Shown one piece after another: positions 10,973 through 23,652 of a stretch of 64,000 bases of DNA. Every line of letters begins with the position of its first letter. The stretch's first letter is position 1. The stretch is from Cloeon dipterum. Lineage: Eukaryota > Arthropoda > Insecta > Ephemeroptera > Baetidae. Made by a program: the position numbers and the translations under genes. The notes beneath the pieces were generated by a model. It searched no databases and was not told where the DNA came from. It saw only the letters and a list, made by a program, of their open reading frames with translations. The stretch spans positions 10,532,886 through 10,596,885 of the forward strand of contig NC_088789.1 of assembly GCF_949628265.1 (NCBI RefSeq), written 5' to 3'.

Positions 10973-13900
10973 TCAGAAAATATTCCGGAATATTGCTTCC
11001 TTATCGTCTCTCGGGTCAATGTGGCGCGGATGTTGTTCCTGAAAAAAAAATAGATAATAAAGATGGAGATAACTGAGACTATGCGCGGCAGCTGACAAGT
11101 TTTTTGCGTTGGTTTCTTTTCTTTCATGAACGTTAGGAGTTACACACTATACTGAGACTTTACTGGAATGAAAATGAAATTTGAGAGAACTTACCAGGCA
11201 GCGAAGAGAGCAGAACCTATCTCCACAATTACAACTTGATCTGCACGGGCTCATCATCACACCTTTTTTATCGCAAGTTATGCAGCTACTTATGAAAAAC
11301 TGGAACAGACATAAATATAGGGTATTAGATTTGATAAAAATTTTCTTGAGAGACGTTAATATGTCTATTTTTTCATTGGCGCATTATCTTTTTACTTTTT
11401 TTAGTTAATCGTACGACAACACCACGTGGAAGCAACTCAAAGTAACAATGGGAGAAAAAAAACGTTTAGATAGTTACCGGCGCAGTTGTCTGAGCGGTGA
11501 TAGCGACTTCCTCCATCTCAATTTGAGACACCATCCTACCAATTAAGTTTGGTGTGTCCCGTCCATCTTCATCTTGGTGTTTCTCAGGTACGTAATTCAC
11601 AGGATATTGTGTGAGATTGGTGTGAGGCATGTTTGCTAAGTGTTGTTGGTGGTGATATTGCGGCACATTCATCTCGACCTGCCTGTAACTCGGTGGATGA
11701 GGTGGTTGATTTTGGCGTCGTCGGCCTAGCTCTTTCCTAACTGCTTCTTCAACAGCTGAAGAAGCTTGCACCGAGATTTGCTCAGGCGCATTGGCCTGCT
11801 GCTGAGGCTGCTGCCCAGTAGAGTTTTGATATTGGCTTTGCCAACACCACTGCTGTTGGTTTTGGTTGTTATTAGCCTGCACCATTAGATATGCGCTTGT
11901 TGATTGATGAGGCTGGAGCCAAGGAGCTGCATTCTGGTAAGCTGCTTGTTGCTGCCTTGCGTCAGGGTAGTATTGGGCTGCTGGTTGTTGGTAATGCATG
12001 GTGGGTTGTGTAATCGTATGCTGAACATGGTGTGCAGGAAGAAGAGCCGGCAGAGATCGTTGGTGATGATGAGAAGTTGGTTGTGGATTTTGCTTTTGGT
12101 ACGCAGTGTGAGGTGATTGAACCAGCAAAGCGGGAGGCTGCGGTTGCGGTGGACAGTCTCTTGGCGGTGGACAGTCTCTTGGCGGTGGCGGTGGTGGTGG
12201 TGGCGGCAACGGGTATTCATCCGTTGGCAGCGGGGGTGGTGGATTCTCTTTACTTTGCAGCGACGGTAGCGGTGGATACATAGGTTGGGGGGACTGAGCC
12301 AGCAACGCAGGTGGCCGACTCCTACATTCATTTCTGATTTCTAGCGTCTTCTTCGAAGAGGTGATGGTGATTTGTCTAGCGTAAGGACTTTGCATGAACT
12401 GTTGCACGCACTGTCGGCTGCTCACTGCAGTTGGCGTTGGCACCTGTTGGATGGAAGGGATCGCTGATTTTGTCATGAACGACCGTCTCGGGTCGACAAC
12501 AATCTCGTTGCTGCTGGACTTGGATGCATTGCCAACCCGTATGCTCAGCTGGTTCGAGGATGATGACGTGGCAGGCGGCACAATCCGACTCACGGCAGCA
12601 CTATTTCTGTACTTCTCAAAGAACCGGTCCAAGGCAGCCTCAAACAACACGACGTGGAAATAGTTAGAGATGTCCGGCAATTGCACCATGTGAGAGTTGT
12701 TAAATTGAGAAACTGCAACGCTTCCATCGTGCAACTTCCGCAAGGCTTGGTTTAATTTCAGCTTATCGCTCGTCCCAGATTCTCTGAAGAATCTGTCTGC
12801 TTTCACCTTGATGTTTGGCACCTTGTAAGAGATTTTGCCAGTTTTATCGATTTCAGTCAAGAACTTACTGAGAACTTTATTTACGCAGACCAACTTGTCA
12901 CTCAAATTAAACTGCGGGCCAAAGTAATGCTTGCAGAATATCACTATTGAAATCATATTTTCCCAAACTTCACAAGACTCAGGAATCCCATCTACCAGCC
13001 AAGGCTTGAATGATCGAAATTCTTGAAACATTTCTTTCATCTCGGATTCATTTAAGTACCCAGCATTTATTGATACTCTTTGCATCCGAAGCTTCGCAGA
13101 ATTATCCTTCTCAAATGTTTGCATGGAAGACAAAGTCAAGATCGCGCTCACATTTTTGGTAAGATTTGCTAGAAACACTCTTTCATCCTGACTTCGTTCA
13201 TGTGTTGGCTGTTCAACGCTTGCTGACCGTTGGGCCTGGGCATTAGACACATTTATTTGCTCGCGGTTGACTTGGGCGCTTGTTAACGTGGAGAGTTGCA
13301 CCAAAGAATTGCCTGACTGTTGAGCAGAGGGTGAAACACGAAATTGGTTGCCAGAATGTCTACTTGGATCATAATTAGAGAGTTGAGCAGAGATTGACGG
13401 AAAGTTTTGCACTGTTTGTGACACGCTGCTTGCTTGTACATGTCCCTGGATAGCATTTGATAGGATTGATCCTGGCTGCTGATAATTCGATTGGCTTGGA
13501 TTAGCGATTGATGTTTGAGTGGTATACCCGATATTAGGTGTCGGTTCGATGTTGTTTAACATTCTGGATGGGCCTGCTGCATGCAAATTATGTGATATAT
13601 TTCTTGAATTAGAAGGACTTGCGTTCTGTGGCACCACAGATTCGCCGCGACTGAAACCTTCGGATGAATGCCGTGCACGATCAGAATTTCCTCTCTGGCT
13701 CACCTCGTTTGAAACAATGACACTCAAAGAGCGTGGCTGTGGGTTTGCAGGTCGTGCAGATGAAATCAGAGTATCCTGTCCGCTAAACCGCTGTTTAAGT
13801 AACTCTTCGCGGCATAGATGCTCCAGGAGGTCGATTTGCATGTTGGCACGAGCATGTCCAAATGTTTTAGTGCTGTTGACATCTAAGATTCTCTGCCCAT

Positions 13901-16900
13901 GGTTTGTTTGATTACGAACAGGAACATCTTCAACTGGTTTCTCAGAGTGTCTGCCTGGTTCTCTCAACTTTATAGCTTCATCAGCTGCACTTTTCTGAGC
14001 TGCTTGTTCCAGTTCTTTAATCCTCATAGCTTTAGCTGCTCTTAGAAACGCTTCTTGTTGTTTCTTTTCTTCAAGCTTTGTTTCAGCCTTTACCTTCGCC
14101 TCTTGTTTTCTCCTTTCTTCGGCTTTTCTTTCAGCTTCGAACTCTTTTTGTGCCTTTTCTCGTTCTCTCTTTTTCTTGGCTTCTGCTTCATCTTGTTTAC
14201 TTTCCTCAGCCATTCTTTCAGCTTCAGCCTTTGCCTCTTCTGCATCTCGTTTTCTCCTTTCTTCGACCTCTCTTTCTGCAGCTTCTTGTTGCCTTCTTGC
14301 TTCTGCCTTTCGTTCAGCTTCAGCCTTCTTTTCTGCAGCTTCTTGTTGTCTTCTTGCCTCTGCCTTTTGTTCAGCTTCAGCCTTCCTTTCTGCAGCTTCT
14401 TGTTGTCTTCTTACCTCTGCCTTTCGTTCGGCTTCAGCCTTCTTTTCTGCAGCTTCTTGTTGTCTTCTTACCTCTGCCTTTCGTTCGGCTTCAGCCTTCT
14501 TTTCTGCAGCTTCTTGTTGCCTTCTTGCCTCTGCCTTTCGTTCAGCTTCAGCCTTCTTTTCTGCAGCTTCTTGTTGTCTTCTTACCTCTGCCTTTCGTTC
14601 GGCTTCAGCCTTCTTTTCTGCAGCTTCTTGTTGCCTTCTTGCCTCTGCCTTTCGTTCAGCTTCAGCCTTCTTTTCTGCAGCTTCTTGTTGTCTTCTTGCC
14701 TCTGCCTTTTGTCCAGCTTCAGCCTTCTTTTCTGCAGCTTCTTGTTGTCTTCTTACCTCTGCCTTTCGTTCACCTTCAGTCTTCCTTTCTGCAGCTTCTT
14801 GTTGTCTTCCTGCCTCTGCCTTTCGTTCAGCTTCAGCCTTCTTTTCTGCAGCTTCTTGTTGTCTTCTTGCCTCTGCCTTTCGTTCAGCTTCAGCCTTCCT
14901 TTCTGCAGCTTCTTGATTTCTCCTTTCCTCAACTAGTCTTTCAGCTTCAGCCTTCCTCTCTGCCGCTTTTTGTTTTCTCCTTTCCTTGGCTCTTCTTTCA
15001 ACTTCCGCTCTTTTAAAGGCCACTTCATCTTTTTCTCTCTTTTCCTTGGCTTCTACATCGTTTGTTGGGGTTTCTTGTTGTCTCCTTTCCTCAGCCTTTC
15101 TTTGGGTTTCAGCCTCTCTTTCTGCCACTTTCTTTTGCTTTCTTTCCTTATCTTCAGCTTGTTTTGTTTGAGAGAAAGTCAAATCTCTGCCTGGAGAAGC
15201 TGAAGTTGTGTCTAGTTGAGCAGGATCCTGGCACTGGCAACATAATTAAATAGCATAATTCAATAACAATCCTTAAGGCACAATAAATTCCTTGCATGCA
15301 CACTGATTGTGTCGCCCTATTTAATCAGAATTAAATAAGCAAATCGGCCTGTTTACTTCCTTATGTGGAAATTATGTGCAAATATAATTTGATTTGTGTT
15401 CCTAACCAATAGTCAGATGAAGTAGGTGAAGCGCACAAAAGAGCGTGTTAGTAGCTAGTTGTTATTTGCAAAAGCTCATTTTATTATGTATTTGACATTC
15501 TTTTAAGTATTGAAAATGACGTCAGTACTAAAGAAATTGCACAATGATAGCGGATAGGATATCCGATGAAACTATTATATTATAGGTGTTGGTATCATCA
15601 ATTTTATGCCACGTAGCTGCTCAAACAAAACGCTCAGGTAATCACCTAGCAGATAGCATCAGTTTTCCATTCTTCAGACTGAGACCTGTCCTCCTGGACT
15701 TATTTCTTCTCACCTATTAAAAGTTTATAAATAATGCAATTTTTCTTGCATACAAAAAGACAGGACGAAAGCAAGTTACAGACCCATAAGTAATAGGCAG
15801 AAAATTATGACAGAATGATTAAAGAATTACATATATTTTAATTGAATTCTTTAGAACTTCAAATTTTAAGTAACATGTTAAACTTAACTAATTTAAGCAC
15901 AGTTAAAACTAAGGCGACACAAAAGAACGAACAGACAGCTAAAATCCTTTAAATTTACCTGGGTAATGCGCGCGTCATGGGATTTGGAAGTGCTCGGCTG
16001 GCTGCATTCCTCGTCCATATCAACCAAGTCAACTACTTCATAATTTGGCTTTGGGGGAGCATATTCAATCACTTCCAAGTCATGATCGTCGTCCACTTCA
16101 GGTGTGTAGTGAATGGTTACGTGATCAACCTGCTCTAAAGCTTGAACAGATTGTTCTTGTCTAGTTTTGCGCTTCACAAAATTTCCAACAACACAAAGAT
16201 CGCTTCTCTTGGTGTGGGCATTCAAGACTGAGGATGCCTGAATGAATGGAAGATTGGGAAGGATGGCTTGGTAAATGTCTTGAATGGTGGCAGGCGTTTT
16301 CTCAACAATTTCAACCATCAACGCGTCATCATCATATAATTCTTCTTCAGTTTTTTCTGGTACAGCCTTGTTGGTGGTTACCTCATCTGATACTTCAACT
16401 GTTTGAACAGTGTTGGAATTCGTTTCACTTTCTTCATCAGACGAACTGACGATTGCAATCTTTTTAGATTTCCTGCAACGTATTAAGTCATCCTCATCCT
16501 CGTCGTCACTACTATCAAGTAAAAATTGAATGCGTCTGTAAGCTTTCTTGGTTGTTCTAGGATTATCTGTAGTGCTCTTGCCGCTGACAGGTTTTTCTTG
16601 TACTGGCTGTTGACTCCCACCTGACTGGCCCTCTTCCATGCTGTGCACGACTGTACTGGAAGGTTTTTCTGCCACGTTTTCACTTTTCAGCCTACTCTTC
16701 TTAGAGAGGTGTTCACTCTTTGACACATATATCAACACGTTGTCTTTCAAGCAGATCTCGCTCATTTTTAAAGTCCGCTTTTGAGACACAACTTTCAGTT
16801 CTTTATTAAATGGTTGAATCAAAACAGAGCAGAATTTGAGCTTTTCCTTTTGTACTTTCAATGCTAGCTGTGCAGAGTTTGCAGGCTTGAGTGCAGAAGG

Positions 16901-19900
16901 AATTGCAGCTGGCTGAACTGAGTGTTTAGGAGTGTGACTAGAAGGAATTGCTGGTTTTTGCTTTTGTTGCGACAGCAATGCATCTGGCTGTGTATTTGAT
17001 TTAGATAGAGCTATCTTCGCTGGAAAAAATTCACCAGTCTTACTTTTTTGTACATCCGTTTGACACATTTGTTCGGTGCTCATTTTCCTATCAGAATTTG
17101 ATTTACTTGCAAATGCAGGCGAGCTTGTTGGAAATCTAGGTTTTTCAGGGGGTTTAACACAGTCACTAGGTTTTGAGCTACTGAAAAGGCTCTTTGGTGG
17201 GCCACTAGGGGTGCTGAAAAGTTCATGTTTTTTACTAGGAAACTCTCCAATTTGTCTCAGACTTTCAGAAGATCCTTTGCTTTGATCTTTGGAGTGCGAT
17301 CTAGAGTCACTTTTCGCTATGACTTTGATGTTGTGTTTGTTTGATCTTGACTGATGAGAAGATGTTTTGTCCCTGCCATATGACTTGTCCTTTTCCTTTT
17401 TCTCAGATCTGTTGGCCATATCGCGATCACTTTTCTGGTGAGCTTTAGAAGTGCTGCTGCCCTCATTATTTGAAGGAGCTGGTTTTTTACTTGCGTCGAC
17501 GGAATTGATGTCAGGCAACGGAAGTTTTGAAGGAACACGAGGCGTGTAGGTTTTTGGAGCTATGTATGATGCAAAGTTGACAGCAGAAGAACATGGAATT
17601 CTTGACAGTTTTTGAGGATGATTGCTGGTAGAAGGTTGACTAGATGATGAAACTATCCTCCTCAGTGAGGTAACGCCATCGCGCACGTGGATAGGATTGG
17701 ACAAGGGCATCTGTTGAGCACGTGAGGGCTCACCTGAAGCATTATGTAACATATATTTTTAATTTTTTGCAAATGGTGGCTAGGTTACACTAAACAATTA
17801 ACGGGTTCTTGATGTTGATTTTGCAACAAAAACAAATATATATAGAAGAGATTTACACACCAGGAGTAAATTCAGAAGTTTTCTCAATCGATTCTACGAT
17901 GCACGAGCGCATATGGGATGAGTTAGAAGAAACGCTATTGACTGTAAAAATAACAAGAAAATCGGCATTACAATCCAAGATATAAAACAGTTCTCATTGA
18001 ATCAAATCAAGGTACTTCATGCGTTTCATCCTAACGTGGTTAGCAATGAAAATTGTAAGCTATTGTGATATCTAGCTACGTTTCTGTATAGAACAAATAA
18101 AGTGAGAAGATTCCTTCCTACCAAGAAGAGCTAAAATCTACCAGAGTCAAAAGGGACATGGCACCATCTGGAGATGGTTCTCCCATTTAACAATTTACGG
18201 TCATGCAGATTCCACCAATATCTTGAAGAAAACATCAAGACACCAAGTAAAATTTGAAGATATCCTTTCTGCCTTGAAAATCATCCTAGCTATTAATAAT
18301 GTCGCAGTTACCTGGAACTTGATTGTGTGGTGGCAGTGCAGAAGGAAGTGGCAAAGAGAGCGGAACTCTTTTTTTTGCGTGAGTATTTTTTGCTTCTGTA
18401 AATGACACTCCAGAGGATCCAAGAGAAGACATAGGTTTTTCTAGCAATGACCTGCGAATTTCTAAGCTAATTTCCTTCTTTTCTGAGTAATGAATCACGC
18501 CTAAATCGCAGGGTTCCCTAGGCTTTTGCCTGTATGTTGTAGGGTCAACACACTTATCTGTTCAATGATGACGCATAAGTCAGAAATAATGTTCAAGGAA
18601 AAAAACAAGTTAAGAGAAAAATACCTACTTGCGTCATTATCTGCTCTCTTCCTGAGACGAGGATCTCTCTCTGCATGAGTGCCTTGAGCGTCAGCTTGAG
18701 GCTGCGTTTTGTGTCCTGCAGTGCCTGATCCTACTTGGTTTTCAGTTGAGCATGTTTGTGTTCCTTCTTCTTTGCAAGCTCTGCTGTTACCAGCGCACGT
18801 CTCCAGATTGGACCCATCATCAACTGCAATAGCTCTAGATCCAGTGTTGGAGCATGTTGTTTGTTGAGTAGGAGCAGTTTCTTGAGGTAGAACCACTTTA
18901 GTTGAACTAAAATTGGATTTTTCCACATGTGTTTGGTCTCTCTGCGAATTAGAACTCAGTGGTGCTGGGGAACAATTCTGCTTCTCGTTTGTGTGTGCTT
19001 TTCTTCCAATCTCTCTGCTAGAAAATGTCTCGTCATCTTCCTGCGCGTCCATGTCCATCTTGTGAATATCATTCACACTACTAGGTTGGTGGACAAAGAC
19101 AGCCTCAATTGATAGTGGCTTTAGGTTGAAAATGTCCTCTTTCAAACTCAGAATATCTTTCACAGGCGCTTCAACAGGCTCAAGTGGGTAGGATATTTTG
19201 CTGTTGATTTGATTCCCCAGTTTCTTGTAAAGTTCATGTGACACAGGTATGAAGCACAACTTGTTCTTGCCAGGTGCAAACGCCTCAGTCCCGCATTCCT
19301 CGTCAGATTCAAATTCTGGTGTACTTATTTCGTCAGAGTATTTAAGCTCAATGGAATCACTTTTCAAACCCAGTCTTTCTGGTTTGCAAACTTCAGTTGC
19401 TGATTGAACTTCTTGGTAAACGAAAGTCAAGGAGGATTGATTTGGCTTTCTCGCAATTGCCAAGTTAAAAGGACATAGAAGATTTGTTGAGCAGTGCTTT
19501 CTATGCTCACATTCACACAGAGAATATTCTTCAGTGAGCAAATTTCGTCGGACATCCGCAAAGGTTCTTGCCTCAGTCCTGAAAAGTGAGGAACTTTTTA
19601 TTTCATGAAAGAGTTTACACATTCTTTAAATACCTTTGGTTGAAGGTAGATTTTAGTGAAGAACTTATCGTTGCATAATATTCCAACTCTTTTGGCTACA
19701 GAGATTTAATTAGTTTTTAAATCAGGTAGAGAAAAAGAGTTTTGTACCTTTGTTTCCACATCAAATGGCTTTTTAATATTAGCTTGATTTTTGGCCAAGG
19801 TATGGCACGCATCTACAGCATCACGTCTATGACTTGAGGTGGCTAGCCCCTATGAAGATGGAAATACAAATTAAAATTCTACACACCACACAGATCGTAT

Positions 19901-20294
19901 AAATAAACTAATAAAAACCGCAGAGAATAATAATGAGTTATCTCAATGATAGTTTTTGGAAGATCCAATATACTGACGCTCTTAATTGAAATACAATTGT
20001 ACAATGAAGCACAAATTCTTCATATCTGGCTCAATTCTCACAATGTAGTGGCTATCTCTTTTAACTCTTATGCATTTACAAGCTCCGCCTCATTTTGGCT
20101 GAGCTATTCTTCTACAGATGCAAGGAAAAATGTTTCCTCCCAACTACACGGATTAATTTTTCTTTAAACAGTGAATTTCAAGAATTTTTCACATAAATAA
20201 GTAAAGTGGAGAGCTTGAGGAATTGTTAGGGTATACTCACTGCGATCGCTTCCAACAGTTTCTCTAAATTGGCTGAAGGATCCAATGCCTCCAT
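10973..20294 (-). CDS. Large low-complexity protein with C-terminal MYND-like zinc finger
   Basis: I do not recognise the family. Ten coding exons join in phase: 20294-20241, 19849-19748, 19695-19634, 19578-18625, 18529-18312, 17941-17861, 17733-15959, 15233-11478 (or from 15227), 11299-11195 and 11038-10973. This gives 2,390 residues. A 5' UTR acceptor at 20319-20320 precedes the ATG. Ser/Lys-rich disordered sequence fills residues ~150-1080, including DPRLRKR near 18640 and an acidic YEVVDLVDMDEE (SUMO-interaction-like). Residues ~1190-1410 hold about 11.5 copies of a 19-residue charged repeat. Ser/Gln-rich sequence follows, then a more globular block (residues ~1765-1965), polyproline (~2095) and a Gln-rich region. 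The last two exons give C-x2-C-x9-C-x3-C-x-C-x4-C-x3-C followed by EQHPRH, resembling a MYND or related zinc finger. A nuclear scaffold role is only an inference. Confidence 0.8.
14270..14920 (-). repeat. 57-bp coding minisatellite (19-residue repeat)
   Basis: About 11.5 tandem copies of a 57-bp unit encode variants of RRQQEAAEKKAEAERKAEA. Units differ mainly by Ala/Val at the last position (GCC versus GTA codon contexts), Glu/Gly and Lys/Arg. Diverged RRKQEAxxKAEAERKAEE-like units extend on both sides (to about 14050 and 15170). The protein pattern predicts a long single alpha-helix or coiled coil. The opposite strand stays open for about 300 codons because of the repeat, but has no gene features. 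Confidence 0.9.
15234..15958 (-). other. Intron of the MYND-like gene
   Basis: A 725-nt intron between exons 17733-15959 and 15233-11478, phase 0. The donor reads CAG|GTAAAT. The acceptor has two in-frame choices 6 nt apart (TTGCCAG then TGCCAG), so two residues may be alternatively included. It contains no repeat or ORF I can support. Confidence 0.6.
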
Positions 20295-20318
20295 TTAAAG
20301 GTTCACTGCTGTCAGCGC

Positions 20319-21546
20319 CTGTAACAAATCAAAATAGATTCAATCATTATAAATTGACTTTTTTCTGCTGAAGAATTCTAACGAGTTTTGTTTTCATATT
20401 TTTCCTCAAGATCGAAAATTTAAATTAATGTTAACATTGAATGTGAAAGAGTATGAAACATGTCCTGTTTTTGATAAATATGTATATGGCAAAATTAATC
20501 AATTTTCAAATCAAATGCAGTGGACCGGAAAAAATAATTACTGACTTTAGCACAGCCACAGGTTAGGAAAATTAAAATTCAAGCAAAAACTTAGGCCCTC
20601 GCCAAATCCTAATTATTTCAAGATATTTTGAAGATTACATCTGGTTTTAAAAACATTAAAACCAACCTAATTTCCACCGTTATTGCTGTTTTCTATCATC
20701 GACTGATGCATTAAACCCTGCATGAAACACTTTCGTTTGTTTGGAAGAATATAATTTCTCACTAGGCGTTTTTTTTTAACAGGCTGAAACGCTGATCCAT
20801 CTGCATATCAGTTGAGAGAACCAGAGCCTCAACGACTGCTAATGCTGCTGACAGCCGAAATGATAAAAGAAGTGAGATAATTAAAAATGATTTAAATTGT
20901 TGGATGCCTTAAACAATTGACCGATAAACAATTTGTTCAACAATTTGTAATAATAAAAAATGACCTTCCTACAATAAAAATTCAATTTTGCCAATTTTCT
21001 CCAAAATTTACAGTGCTCGAACATATTTTCTTGGCATATTCCGATTCCTCTCGTCGAGATCTGTTCAACGGTGTATGCCACCTATTGGGGAAACTCTTAG
21101 TTTTAAAATTAAATCGGATTTCAAGTAAGGAGACAGCCATTACCATTTGAAAAGCACGCTAACTTTCCAGCCAATTTTCTCAAAAAATTACAGCGCTCCT
21201 TAGGTCAATTTTTGCTTTAACTGAATCCTAAGGGACGAGTTGATGCAATGCCAACAAGCATTTTCCAGGCTTTTCCAGTATCATTCCTCTTTCATGAACC
21301 GACCTTGCTGTTCTCTAACAATGCTTAAACCAAAAAGGCAAGCTCCAACAAATAGCCCTAAGACTGTCTGAATTTGGCCCATTTTATAACTTCGCAACAA
21401 ACAAACTGAAGGCATATTATTGTTTTAATTCAAGTTTGGTCGAAAAATATTTCATGAGGTCAGTAAAAATGTATATTATATCATAAGGTAAGTATGTAAG
21501 ACTGAAGCTTTCTGCAGAGTGCTAAATTCTGATATTTCAGCCTGCA
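20319..21546. other. Intergenic region between two divergent genes
   Basis: About 1.2 kb between the minus-strand MYND-like gene and the plus-strand coiled-coil gene, so it should hold both promoters. It also contains a roughly 75-bp repeat (20806-20880) shared with 28100-28165. No TATA box or CpG-rich core is obvious. Confidence 0.5.
20806..20880 (+). repeat. R3 repeat fragment, copy 1
   Basis: GAGAGAACC...CTCAACGACTGCT followed by GCTGCTGACAGCCGAAATGATA is repeated at 28100-28165 with a few mismatches. It is too short to classify and is probably the edge of a dispersed element. Confidence 0.55.
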
Positions 21547-22596
21547 ATGATCGGACTTAAGGATTGTGAAACCAGCTCAGGGAGCAGTCAATTAAGCAAC
21601 AATGACGATGAAATACTCTCGACCGTCAGCTCAAAAATCACCGTTACTCTGCGCGATGAAGGCCAAAGCTACACGATTTCGAAAAGGAACACGTTCAGAA
21701 CGGAGGGAGCGGATTTCCGCAGAGAAGAACCGATCAATGTTAACAACACACTTTCAAAGCACTTGTTAGACATGGAGGACAATATTAACAAACTGGCAAC
21801 ATATTTAAGAATGCTTGAGACTCAAATGCGTGCCGAGAGGAAAAAACGGACTAAAGTGATGGAGAAGTTGGCACAAGTGGAGGAACAACGCAATACCTAC
21901 AAGCAGCAAGTACAAGATTGCAAACAAGAAGTACAAATGCTGCAAAGAGTTTGTGACAAAATGGAAAATGAAGTCACAAAATGGAAAACATTTGCTTTTG
22001 AAGAAGTCAGCAAAGCCTTTGAAATAGAGGATTGCCAAGAAATCCAACGAAAAATAAATGGCAAACACGAAGCACAGCCACACGGATGTTCTTCCTTTGG
22101 AAAAGAAAGCGAAAATATGACCGATATTATCAATTCACTTAACAGCTCAGTAGAGATCCTTAAAATTGAAATGGCCAATGCTTTTAAAAACCACGAAAAA
22201 CCAGAAGAATTTTTGACAAAGAGTAAAAAATCTGACCCTTCCGAAGCTCAGGCCAAGAAAGGAAATTCAAATCCTGCGCTCGGAAAGATGAAGTTGAAAA
22301 CTAAACCTGCTTTGGTTCCAAAAAGCAATGGAAACAGAACTCATCTGACTTCAAAAAAGAGTGTCTTGCAAGATCGAAAAATAGCCAGCGCGAAGGGTAG
22401 GGTTAAATTAAATTTTAACTTTGAAATAACTTACAATGGTTTAATTTTATCAGGGGGCACTAACTCAAGAGCACAGCACAGCAAGAACAGTGAAGCAAAA
22501 GGAATTTCAACTTTTGGTGTTCCTCGAGCACAATCAACATTAATTCGCGGTCCAGGGGGAATCTGCAGATGCAAGAATGACAAAACTTTTGATTAA
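21547..22596 (+). CDS. Coiled-coil protein of unknown function
   Basis: An ORF of 349 codons, not recognised. Residues ~1-65 are Ser/Thr-rich. Residues ~70-160 form a heptad-rich coiled coil (DMEDNINKLATYLRMLETQ to KMENEVTKWKTF). The remainder is basic, Lys/Ser-rich and probably disordered, ending CRCKNDKTFD. Positions 22397-22453 (GTAGGG...TTATCAG) look like a 57-nt intron with length divisible by three. If spliced, the product is 330 residues and the AT-rich VKLNFNFEITYN stretch is removed. A pyrimidine-AG at 21531-21540 just before the ATG suggests an upstream 5' UTR exon. AATAAA occurs at 22657 and 22671. The coiled coil suggests a structural or adaptor role; nothing more can be said. Confidence 0.7.
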   Translation: MIGLKDCETSSGSSQLSNNDDEILSTVSSKITVTLRDEGQSYTISKRNTFRTEGADFRREEPINVNNTLSKHLLDMEDNINKLATYLRMLETQMRAERKKRTKVMEKLAQVEEQRNTYKQQVQDCKQEVQMLQRVCDKMENEVTKWKTFAFEEVSKAFEIEDCQEIQRKINGKHEAQPHGCSSFGKESENMTDIINSLNSSVEILKIEMANAFKNHEKPEEFLTKSKKSDPSEAQAKKGNSNPALGKMKLKTKPALVPKSNGNRTHLTSKKSVLQDRKIASAKGRVKLNFNFEITYNGLILSGGTNSRAQHSKNSEAKGISTFGVPRAQSTLIRGPGGICRCKNDKTFD

Positions 22597-22656
22597 ATCT
22601 GATGGAAGTATGACATCTGATTATTTCTCCTGTCAGCGTTCTAACCTAATGAGCGT

Positions 22657-22676
22657 AATAAAGCTGCATAAATAAA
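22657..22676 (+). terminator. Poly(A) signals of the coiled-coil gene
   Basis: Two AATAAA hexamers, at 22657-22662 and 22671-22676, lie 60-80 nt past the stop codon. Confidence 0.55.
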
Positions 22677-23652
22677 ATGTTGGCAGCTGATATCTAGTAA
22701 CAAAACACTGACGAGGAGTTAAGAAGATCTGACGTAAGGAGAGAACCCTTACTAAATTACTTTTCTTAACACGACGACCCCCTGCAAAGATATCAAGAAT
22801 GGATGAATCGGAGTACGGCATGCAACAATCACCCCCACTCCCTCGCTGTCTCCAATGGGGCCGTCATACCTCCTACCTCAACTCCTCTTAACAACCGATT
22901 TCTGGCCAAATCTATTGAACTTGATTCCAGGATATTTTTTGTAAGACCAAGAAGGAGAAGACAAGTCTCCCGAGTACCAATTTAAACAGCAGACAATAAC
23001 CAAGTGAACATCTTGCCTCTGCTTATATAGCGTCTAATAACTCGCATTGTCATCCACCGGCCCGCTGTGCTACGTGGTTGGCAATATTTAGGTCACTAGG
23101 TCTGCCGCCAAGGCAACTACGCCACTCATGCCAGCCAAAAGAAATCATGTCAGATAAAAAATAGCCTCCAGACCTTTCGGCTGATAAAATAAGTATGCTT
23201 TCAAACAAACTGATTGGCCACGAGGCAATAAATATGCGGCGGACGTGACCTATGTGCGACCTTACTTCCATGGGAAGCTGATTTAGCTGACCCCACAACG
23301 TGCTCGCTTTCGAGACGTAAAAATAAAAATATAATGAGGCTGATGAAAAATCGTTTAGTTTAAGATGAATGGTTCTTTTGTGCCGGTCTAGTATGCACAT
23401 TGAAAATAACATGGCTTATTTTTAGGGAGAGAATGCGCCTAGAATGTAGCCTGTACCTTGCATAAAGGGATGTACCTCTCCCCCGCTCTAGGTATACAAT
23501 TTAAGTCTTGGAGTGAAGCCGTGACCCAACAATAGCCTTAGTGAAATCCCCCTGAAATGCATCACAACACGTAGCTACCTGGGAGTTGCTGGCAAGAATT
23601 ATGAATAGTTCTCTTTCATTCCCAGCCAGCTTCATTTTTGTCAAATATGAAA

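Noticed and set aside
14055..15016. Long plus-strand ORFs of 246-312 codons rich in Phe, Leu and Ser
   Set aside because: They are antisense to the 57-bp coding minisatellite. The openness is a by-product of the repeat, and the sense frame has consistent splice phases.
23050..23412. 120-codon minus-strand ORF in the repeat-rich desert
   Set aside because: No similarity I recognise and no splice context; probably chance or a decayed element.
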